A stretch of 64,000 nt of DNA from Odobenus rosmarus divergens (taxonomy: Eukaryota > Chordata > Mammalia > Carnivora > Odobenidae): assembly GCF_000321225.1 (NCBI RefSeq), contig NW_004450565.1, positions 1,744,202 through 1,808,201 of the forward strand. The letters are read 5' to 3'. Shown piece after piece: positions 55,815-64,000 of the stretch. The notes beneath the pieces are model-generated. The model saw only the letters and a program-made list of their open reading frames with translations. It was not told the origin of the DNA and searched no databases. A program made the position numbers and the translations under genes. Position 1 is the stretch's first letter, and each line of letters starts with the position of its first letter.

Positions 55815-56213
55815 ATGGTGGACTGGGTTGAATAGGGTTCCCCCAAAGTTCATGTGCACCTGAAACAGCACATCGTGACTTTATTTGGAAATAGGGTCTT
55901 TGTAGATGTAACCAAGTTAAGATGAGGTCAAAAGGGATTAGAGTGGACCCTCACCCCAACGGCTGGTGTCTTTGTGAGCGGAGGACCCGCAGACACACAC
56001 GGAGAAGGCCATGTGACAGAGCCTGGGGTGACGCGACACAAGCCATGGAACACGGAGGAGTCCGGGTAACCAGCCGCAGCCGGGACAGGCAGGCAGGACC
56101 CGCCCTGGAACCTTCTGGGGAGCACAGCCCTGCCGATGTGTGGGGCTCAGGCTCTGGCGTCCAGAGAGGGAGGTGCGTGGGTTAAGCCCCCAGAACGTGG
56201 CACATGACAGAGA
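55815..56213 (+). mobile_element. MLT1-type LTR (ERVL-MaLR), solo, near full length
   Basis: Sense-orientation anchors: 'ggactgggttgaatagggtt' (55820-55839), 'actttatttggaaatagggt' (55878-55897), 'ctttgtagatgtaaccaagt' (55898-55917), 'taagatgaggtcaaaaggga' (55918-55937), 'acacacacggagaaggccat' (55993-56012), 'acaagccatggaacacggag' (56038-56057) and 'ggttaagcccccagaacgtg' (56180-56199). Decay has removed several CpGs but the full order is kept. Confidence 0.92.
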
Positions 56214-57727
56214 CGGGCTCATGTGTGAGGTCACTTTCTGCTCTGGACCCCAAGGACTACTCCAGATGAAGTGGCACGGGGGTGGTGGAAACAGGTCCCC
56301 AGGGCCCCGCACCCGCGGATACCACCCTGGGCACAATCGGCTCCCTCCGTGCTTGTAATCACTCAAGCGAGAACAGCGACTGGAAACAGACATTAAAAGA
56401 TTCTCAATTACACATGCATCTCCCGGAAAATTACATTTCCATAAACATTGCAGAAGTGGCTCAGAGCACGTGGCTGGTGGGGGTGGCCCGCACACCAGGC
56501 CCGTGGGCCAGCCCTGGCCCCTCCCGAACTCAGGCACCCCTCCGCTGGTGTAGTGGGACATTCCCTCCGGGGGCGGGGGCCGTCACCCCAGACCCAGCAG
56601 TTCAAAGCGGGACTCGCCCTGTGTCCACCACCTCACCTTGCTCTCCCCGCCGCCCCCCCCCCGCACCGTGTCCTCTCTCCATCTGTGCATCCCTCTGCAT
56701 CTGCCCTGGGGCCGCCTCTGACGCCCCGCCTTCTGCTCATCAAGGGACCGGCACACCATTGCCACCGGACGGCCGCTCGCCCCCGGGCCCGAGCCCTGGC
56801 TCTATCACGCACCTGCGCTCGCAGCCACTGCCTCTGACACCTCGGTCAGCCCCAGGCCGAGGGCAGGCGCTGTTGCCCAGCCACGCGGGGTCATCTGTCC
56901 ACGGAGAGTTGCAGAATTAGGACGGACCAAGCCAGTGTCAGTCGCCTGCCCGGCCCAGCTGACCACTGTCTATGGAGGGGCTGGAGAGAGGAAAGCCTCT
57001 TCTCTGTTCACTGGATGCTGCCTCATGCTCTATGGCTCCTGTGAGGGCCCGGCAGAGGTGGGCTGCCGAGGGGAGTCATGGAACACCGCAGAATCCGCTG
57101 CCCTGCTCTGGGTTCCCCCAGGCGCCGACACCTGGTAGCTCCACCTCCTGTCAGCAGGCCGGGGACCCCCCCAGCCTGCCCCTGGGCAGGAGGGCCCTGA
57201 GCGGCCCCTGTGCCGTTTGCCCACACGGGTACCATCTGCTCCCCTGTGGCTAGCTCCATCCCAGATGTCCCCAGAGACACGTGGCTGGGGGGGCGGTGAG
57301 GGGGAGGGAGACAGGTGGGGGTGCGCGTCTAGAAGATGAGCAGCCCCCCCACTGGAGGGGCTCACAGACCTGCCCAGGTTTTCACCATGTTCGTGGGAAT
57401 TCTTAGGAGGAGGAACTCATGGTTTGGAAATATTTTATGCTGTTCTTAGTTCCGGGAATTAATTCTTTGATAAGGGTCCGTTCTAGTTGCTTGCAAAGAT
57501 TCTTTAGGAAACAGCTCAGCTGGACCAGCCTAGATGGGCAGTTTCAGAAGCAGCGCAGGGGTGAGGGGGGTCTGCACGTGTATCTGCCCAAACCTGAGAT
57601 CCCCTCCCCGACTTTCAGAGCCAGGAAGGCTTTATCTTACCAGTACCTTCTCATTGGTTTGCTCCCTGTAACCGTCTACAGAACGCCGTTTCGATACATT
57701 GAGAATTAACATTGCTCCATGGCACTG
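56214..57727. other. Unique GC-rich non-coding DNA
   Basis: No gene or named repeat. 56370-56460 is an AT-richer, possibly conserved stretch. 57380-57520 is AT-richer too. A 212-codon + frame (56282-56920) is Pro/Ser-rich and featureless. Confidence 0.5.
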
Positions 57728-58310
57728 AGGATTCCTTTCGGTTGCAAGTGACGGGACCCCAAGCCAAGCTCATTTCAGAAAAGAAGAGAGTTTGCTGGTT
57801 GATTTAACTAGCAACTGTAGGATGCAGCTACCTTCAGGCACAGCCGCATCCAGGAGCTGGAAAGCCACACTGGGCACCACCTTAACTCAGACTCTAAACT
57901 TAATTTCACTGACGTTGGCTTTGCTCCCGGCAAAGATGATGGCCCGGGAGCTCGAGGCCTAGGGGGTCCCCAGAACTCCCAGCTTGGAGGATCAGGGTCG
58001 TTCTGCCTTCACCCTTCCAGAAAAATCCTGGGCAGTGTTTGGATTGTGCGGGCTTGGGTCACATGGCCGTTGCTGAGCTGATTCCTGTGGGTGGGGGAGC
58101 ACCGCTCTCTCGCTCTCTCGTTGGCTGGCCTCGGGTCGCGGGACTCCAGCCAGCTCCCGTGACCACTCTGGGGACAGGGAGGCTGTCCCACCAATAACAG
58201 AAGCCATCGTGAGGGTAAGGGGGCGAGGAGGTCTCACTGAAGGGAAAAAAAGGGGGATTTGTTACTAAATGAAGAGGGCATTGTGTCTGGGAAGGTGAAA
58301 GCCACCAGCA
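57728..58310 (+). mobile_element. Possible ancient interspersed repeat, family not assigned
   Basis: 'tttcggttgcaagtgacggg' (57737-57756), 'aagccaagctcatttcagaa' (57761-57780), 'gagagtttgctggtt', 'gcttgggtcacatggccgtt' (58051-58070) and 'gtgtctgggaaggtgaaagc' (58281-58300) follow the order of a common old repeat ('ggttgcaggtgacagaaacccaactcaaactggctta...gggtcacatgcccat...ggatgctgggcaggc'). I cannot assign the family. Confidence 0.45.
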
Positions 58311-58394
58311 CCGGACAGCCCGTGAATTGTTGATGCCGTCACCCCTAGAAGATTTGCATTTCGGGGCCTGACACCTCACCCATGAGTGCCTCCT

Positions 58395-58465
58395 ACTTTC
58401 TCAGGCCCAGGGGGGCTCCACAGAGCTCACAGTGCTAGGCAGTAGGTGCTCCACGAAGGTTTGGG
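58395..58465 (+). mobile_element. Possible L2 3' tail
   Basis: 'cagtgctaggcagtaggtgc' (58430-58449) with 'tccacgaaggtttgg' resembles '...cagtgcctggcacgtagtaggtgctcaataaaggttt'. Confidence 0.4.
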
Positions 58466-59340
58466 GTGTAGAGGCATCCAGTGGGCTCTTGCAGCCTGGC
58501 AGATCATGGAATCCCCCTACCTTGTACCCCCCAGGTTGCAGCGCTCACCCTTGAGGAGGTCCATGTCTGAGCGTGAAACAGATGGACGGAAGCAGAGGGG
58601 TGTGCACCAGGGTCTACCCTCAAAGCGCTGTCCCCGACCCTGATGCTGGGGTGCAGTGCCCTTCGGGGGTCTGGCCTGGAGACTCCCCGCCCTCCACCCC
58701 GTACACGAGTTACCTAAATGCTTCTCCCTTCCACTCGCATCAGCCGCAGCTCAGGACCTGCATGCGTTTGATGCTAATGGAAAATCTGCCTTGTCACTCG
58801 TGGAGTGGCCTGAGCCATCGGGCGTGTGACAGTGAGGGGGCCAGGCTGAGCTGCGTCTCCCCAGGGGGCGCTGGGAGGGGGCACACCCGTGCCCACCATG
58901 CCCACGAGGTTGGCCTCTGGGCTCCAGGGCGAGGACAGACGGGGAAGGTGGTGGCAGAAGGGCCCGCCCAGCGGCCAGCTTAAAGGGGGTCAGCCCTCAG
59001 CTGGCCCTGGCTCGGCTGGGTGGGAACGGTTCCAGAATTCCAGGCATTTGCAAATGGAACAGCTGCGGGGACAGCCTGGGGCCTCAGCGCTCTGCCCCCA
59101 CCCAAAGCCCCCTTCCCCTAACCCAGCCTGTCAGATCAGCTGCTTGTGAAGCCCACAGGCAGGAGGCGTGCAGGAGGTGCGGGGAGATTCGCGGAGGGAA
59201 AAACCAGTGCCTTAGCCAGCGCCTCAAACAGAAACCCTTCCCAAACCCCGAAAGTGAGGGCTTTCTTCTTTGCAGATCTGCCTGCGTTTCTGGGTTTCCA
59301 GGGGCCTGGCTGGGGCTGGAAATAGAAATGCATTCCGTGC
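58466..59340. other. Unique non-coding DNA
   Basis: No gene or repeat recognised. Confidence 0.5.
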
Positions 59341-59590
59341 ATTCATTCACTTAGCAAATATTTACTAAGCACCTCCCATGGGCCAGGCCTGGGCCAGGCC
59401 CGGCTCCCTCCTCCTCCTCATCGTATGTCAGTGAGCAAAACAGACCAACCTGGGCCTTCACGGAATTGGTGCCCGAGTGTGGGAGGACAGAACAGAAGCA
59501 AAAGGAGGACGGAGGGTTACAGCAGTCAGTGGGCAGGCGCTAAGTGCTATGGGAAAGGCAGGGCAGGCAGAAGGTGGATGGCCCGGAGCA
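59341..59590 (-). mobile_element. L2 LINE 3' fragment
   Basis: 'attcattcacttagcaaata' (59341-59360), 'tttactaagcacctcccatg' (59361-59380), 'ggccaggcctgggcc', 'tgtcagtgagcaaaacagac' (59426-59445), 'cttcacggaattggtg' and 'aagtgctatgggaaaggcag' (59542-59561) follow the reverse-complemented L2 3' end in order. Confidence 0.88.
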
Positions 59591-60324
59591 GACGGTCTCG
59601 CTTTTGCTTGTGCGGGCCCAGCGAAGCAGCGCGGGGCTGTGAGCGGAGGGCCCACGTCGCCCGCGAGTGTGGTCAGGCTCCCCTTAGCTGCGGCGTGGAG
59701 CACAGATGGTGGCGAGGCGGCAGGGAAGCCAGTGGGAGTCCGCCGCGTGATGCAGGGGTCGAGTGGGCAGATCCGGGGTGTGTTCTGAGGAGGGAGCCGG
59801 TGGGGTTTCCCGGAAACGAGGAGAACTTGGATTAGGTCCGCACCACATCCGCGGGGTATGCCGTGGTGGTGGAAAGCGGCGGGGGGTGGGGGTTGCCGTG
59901 GCTCGGCCTACCGGATACTGACGAAGCAGGTGCAGCGTGTCCAGGTCGAGGAAGCCGGTCTACCAGCCTGGAGGGGTGCAGGGAGGCATCGGGAGCTGCC
60001 GGGACGGTTTGCTCTTGTGAAAAATATATTTAGTTCAGAGACCTGTGCCACAATGACGCAACATTTACTGAGCAGCACCACCATGCCCCCTAGAGAACCA
60101 GCCCCCAGCTGTGGGGAGGTGTGTGGCACTCGGCATCTTCTAGAGGCTGGGCCCGGCCCCTCAGAGCCCCTTCCAGAGCCCTGACTGCTGCGTGGGGACA
60201 GGGTCTAAAAGTGACGCTGCATTGTGGCCAACATCTTGTAATGCAGCAAGAACCCCTGCCCCCCCCCCACCCTCCAGTGGGCCTGCACCTTGCCTCAGGG
60301 GGCAAAAGGAAGATGCAGAGTGTG
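59591..60324. other. Unique DNA
   Basis: No gene recognised. 'acgcaacatttactgagcag' (60055-60074) may be a MIR or L2 scrap. A C-run lies near 60259-60269. Confidence 0.45.
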
Positions 60325-60560
60325 TGCGGTGTGAGTATGTGTGAGCGTGTGCGTGTGAGTGTGTGTGAGCGTGTGCGTATGTGTGAGCGTGTGCGTGTAT
60401 GTGTGAGTGTGTGCGTGTGAGTATGTGTGTGTGCGTGTGAGCGTGCCATATGGGCGCATGTGCCTATGAGCATATTACACATGTCTTCTGTATTTGCATG
60501 TGAGTGTTGCAGGCATCCGTGTGTCTGTGTGTATCTGTGTGTGTGTGCACGTTTGTACTG
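60325..60560 (+). repeat. Interrupted (TG)n / GTGTGAGC array
   Basis: Tandem GTGTGAGTGTGTGTGAGCGT-type units with CG and TATG interruptions, then a looser TG-rich tail. The alternating purine-pyrimidine pattern can form Z-DNA. Both-strand frames through it are artefacts. Confidence 0.93.
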
Positions 60561-61316
60561 GTTTAAAAAGTGACCAAGTGAACTCATGCAGAAAGAACCC
60601 AAGGTCAGGAAGGGCTCTGCTGTGTGGACTTGGAATGTGTGAACCCGGGTCCTCAGATGGAAGGGAGCAGAGTGCAGGCTGCAGCAGGATTGGGCATGGA
60701 CACACAGAGGGAGCTGGCCCGTCCCCCCCGCACCCCCCCACCCCCGCCCTGGGCTCCCGGCCCCACGGCCCTGCAGTGGGCAGAGAAGCTACTCACTGAC
60801 CGGGACCAGGGTGGAGAAGGGAGACCTGAAGGGGTTGGAGGGCCAGAAGAAGAAGTACATGTTGTCTGGGTGGGGGGGCATCGGGGGCAGGAGGGACCCT
60901 GTGGGGAGCCCACTTCCTCTGAACAGCCTGGTGGGATCCTGGACAATAAGTAACCCAAATAAGAGTGGGTGAGCTGTGGGCCCTGGAGCATCCCCAGGAG
61001 TGTGACCTGTGCTCAGCGGTGGAGGGCGGCTCAAGGGGGCAGCGCCAGTCAGTGGGAACGGTGGCTCGGTGGCGGGTTCCCAGCAGGAAGGACCGTCCTG
61101 GCCAGCAGCGGTCCCATGGTCAGGCAGCCTCCCTCTGTGTAGGCAGCCAGGCTGACGGTGGCGGGGAGGATGGCCGATCGTTTGTGTAGAGTTTCAAAAG
61201 GAAAACCGGAGCTTAATTGGATGTTGACCTGACAGCAGGTAGCAACACACCAGCAGATAGCTCCAGACCTCTAGGGAAGGGCTTCCCTCATTTCCAGTGC
61301 TGGGAACTTCATTATC
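60561..61316. other. Unique GC-rich non-coding DNA
   Basis: No gene or repeat recognised. Confidence 0.5.
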
Positions 61317-61992
61317 ACTGCCATCAGCACCACCTCCACCTTCGCCTCTACCTCCATCTTCACCTCCTCTATCACCTCTGCCACCTCCACCTCCACCACC
61401 TCCATCATCATCACCTCCACCTCCACCATCACCATCACCTCCACCACCATCACCTCCATCATCACCTCCTCCACCTCCACCACCTCCATCACCTCCACCA
61501 CCATCACCTCCTCCACCACCATCACCTCCACCATCACCTCCTCCACCTCCACCACCTCCATCACCTTCACCATCACCTCCACCACCACCATCACCTCCAC
61601 CACCATCACCTCCTCCACCACCATCACCTCCACCATCACCTCCTCCACCTTCACCACCTCCACCTCCATCACCTCCATCATCATCACCTCCACCATCACC
61701 ATCACCTCCACCACCATCACCTCCTCCACCACCATCACCTCCTCCACCACCATCACCATCACTTCTACCTTCACCTCCACCATCACTTCCACCACCACCT
61801 CCACCACCACCTCCACCATCACCTCCACCATCATCTCCACCACCACCCCTCCCTTCACCTTCACCATCACCTCCACCACCACCACCACCTCTACCATCAC
61901 CATCACCTCTACCTTCACCATAACCTCCACCTCCACCACCTCCATGATCATCACCTCCACCACCACCTACACCATCACCACCACCACCATAA
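61317..61992. repeat. (CACCAT/CACCTC)n trinucleotide-phase minisatellite, about 675 bp
   Basis: The + strand is composed almost wholly of CAC, CAT and CTC triplets arranged in higher-order units such as CCACCACCATCACCTCCACC, with very few interruptions. The other strand is purine/G-rich (GGTGGAGGTGATGG). Triplet phasing keeps frames open: His/Leu on one + frame (278 codons at 61217-62053), Ser/Pro on another (208 codons), and Met/Val/Glu on minus (231 codons). These are not genes. Confidence 0.97.
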
Positions 61993-64000
61993 TGATCACT
62001 GTCTAATTGCTACTATTTGGGGGGTAATGATCAGATACTTGTTCACTCCATAAATTTTCTCATCCCAGACTTTACCATCCCTCTCTGCCCTGCCTACACC
62101 GTGCCCCGGGAGGCTGCCCACCTGCTGGGTGACTCTGCCCAGCTGACTCCCTCACCCTCTGGCTTCCAGCAGGGGCTTCCTTCTGATTGGAGGGCGCGGC
62201 AGGACGTCAGATGGAGGAGAGCAGAAGAGGGAGGGATGCTCGTTCTTCTTCACCAGGCTGTAGGAGCACAGATCCCATCAGGTGACCCTTCCTGAGGCCC
62301 TGGCCCTGGCTCTGGTAACCACCGCCTTCCCACACTCCTTCAGCCTGGGGGTGGTCACAGGTCCCTTGATGCCTCAGCCGCTCTGGTGGTTCCCTCAATC
62401 CTGCCAACACCTCTGAAAATGCTCTTTTCATTAACAAATCTCATTGCCCCCCCATAAGTGGGCCATCTGTTTCCTGTCCTATTCTGAGAGATGCCAGTCT
62501 CGTGACGTGCCAGGCACAGCACACACATCCTGGAGAGTCCCAGCAGCACCTGCACAAAACCCCCATTAAGGCAGTTGGCAGCACCTGTGCCTGGGGCATC
62601 TGGGCTGAGGTCAGGGACACAGCCTGCCCCAAGGAGCCCCGGAGGGCCTACAAGACAGCAAGGGCCCCAGCCTGACAGAGTCCAGCTCCAGGAACTGGGG
62701 TGGTGAGCAGGTAGGAGGAAGCCTGTTGGACTCAGGCCTGGGTGCAATGGGGATTTGCCCATGACTGGAGGGGAGATCCAAAGGGGCCCCTGGAACCTGC
62801 CCTGGCTCCCCCCGGGGTGCTGGGAGGCTCTGCTGGGTGGGGGAGACAGGGAAAGACAGACCCCTCCTCGTGGGGAATACCATGCCCTCTCCAAACAGCC
62901 CTGCGGGGGTGGGGGGAAGCACAAAGCTTCTCCTCTTTCTTCTGCGCTAAAGCCGCGCTCTCTGCTGACTTCCCTTCTTGCCTGGCTTCCCCCTTTGCTC
63001 CGCCTGCCCCCACCCTGCTTTCCCCTTTCCTCTTCCCCACCAGGGCTCTGCTGTCAGCTGGTCATGACCTTCCAAAGAGACCAAGCCCTTGGCACCGGGT
63101 CGCTAGGCCTGTCCTCAGCCTCTTCTGTCTCCAGGACTCTGGATGGGAGCCCTGTGGGGCTGTCCTGACGGCCCAGCTGGAGCATCTGCAGAAGCAGGAC
63201 ATGCCATTTCCACGTGTGGGGCTTTGTCATCTGTCTGGGCCTGGCTCCTTCACAAAGTGTCCTCATTCCTGAGTCTCGGGGACAAAGGACTTATCAGAGT
63301 GGGACCTCTGGCTCCCGGAGGGAGGTGCAGTCTCCGGACAGGCTGACCGTTGGCCCACCGGACAGGTGATGCTGCAGAGCCCATGCAGCTGGGAGTGGGG
63401 CGCTGGCCCAGGGGTCAGGGCTCTGCTTCCCTTCCTCTGGGCTCCAGGCTTCTTCCCCAGCCCACCTGGCGCCTTTTGATTCCTTCTAGATCCGACCTCA
63501 ATGTGACCACAATGATAGTCACGTTACTCCCCACAGGGCCCCTGCCCTCAAGCCTGCCCTCCCCCTCCTCCCTCTCTCCCTCCTTCTGTCCCCCCCCTCC
63601 CTCTGGCCACCAGACCCATGTGGCATTTGGGGGCGGCTCCCTTTCCTTGAGCACACCCCTCGCCATGGAAGCCATGGGCTGGGCCCCACGGATCTGGGAG
63701 AGGTCTCAAGTACCCATGACTGACAAAATCACATGTCTTCAGAATCTCGTGTTTTCATTTAAAACAAAATTCATTCACATATGGCACGCTCCTCCTTGCC
63801 AATCGATGCTTTATAATGAATGCTCTGCAGAGGCTCTGCTGACCCCTCCCCAGAGCCTCCAGGCCCAAGCATCGTTCCGCATCTGCTGATGGCTCAGGGC
63901 ACCCGTGTCGCAGTTACCAAGTGATAGCACATCGCCCAGTAGGCAGGCAGGGGAGCCAGACCCAGAGTCTGGTCTTGGCCAGCCTAGGGCAGGGTGGGGA
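61993..64000. other. Unique non-coding DNA
   Basis: About 2 kb with no recognised repeat or exon. 63710-63840 is an AT-richer stretch resembling a conserved element. Frames of 176 codons (62742-63272, +), 179 codons (63350-63889, +) and 189 codons (62355-62924, minus) have no domain I know. Confidence 0.5.

Noticed and set aside
61217..62053. 278-codon His/Leu-rich protein on + and 231-codon Met/Val/Glu protein on minus
   Set aside because: Both are translations of the CAC/CAT triplet array.

Overview
The window is nuclear DNA of a placental mammal in the order Carnivora, probably the caniform branch. The evidence is four copies of the tRNA-Lys-derived carnivore SINE (near 3.5, 25.8, 31.8 and 36.6 kb). 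Their body contains the caniform-type stretch that reads as 'gctgagcagggagcccg' on the + strand, not the felid version. A carnivore-type L1 3' end lies near 41.7 kb. Families shared by all placentals make up the rest: MLT1 (ERVL-MaLR) LTRs, MIR, L2, old L1M and Tigger DNA transposons. All names come from reading against remembered consensus sequences, not from a database search.

I find no protein-coding gene, exon, tRNA or rRNA gene that I can support. The many long open frames (up to about 330 codons) fall in GC-rich DNA or in tandem repeats whose period is a multiple of three. They are Pro/Ser/Arg/Gly-rich, often open on both strands, and show no recognisable domain. Intronic or intergenic DNA of a GC-rich isochore is the best description.

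Layout. 0-8.8 kb: unique DNA with an enhancer-like stretch (1.1-1.8 kb) and one SINE. 8.8-10.1 kb: two Tigger remnants, then a CpG-rich patch. 13-16 kb: an MLT1 LTR and a long L1 3' remnant that has become strikingly CpG-rich. 16.8-20.5 kb: MIR, L1 ends and an LTR carrying a 40-bp minisatellite. 20.5-25.7 kb: unique DNA. 25.7-32.4 kb: SINEs, MLT1s, MIR, L2, a GC-box minisatellite and the best promoter candidate (29.05-29.44 kb). 35.8-45.3 kb: L1 pieces, SINE, four MLT1s and an AT-rich candidate conserved element. 47.4-53 kb: an ATGG array grown next to an L2 tail, a MIR and a 39-bp minisatellite. 54-58.3 kb: AT-rich DNA, an LTR-like segment, an MLT1 and an old unassigned repeat. 59-62 kb: L2, a TG array and a 675-bp CAC/CAT array. 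62-64 kb: unique DNA.

No set of genes works together here. The most interesting signals are local: a GC-biased L1 remnant, a TATA/CpG promoter candidate with a GC-box array upstream, a perfect 28-bp triplication across an LTR edge, and several sequences able to form non-B DNA. I see no sign of an undescribed biological system.
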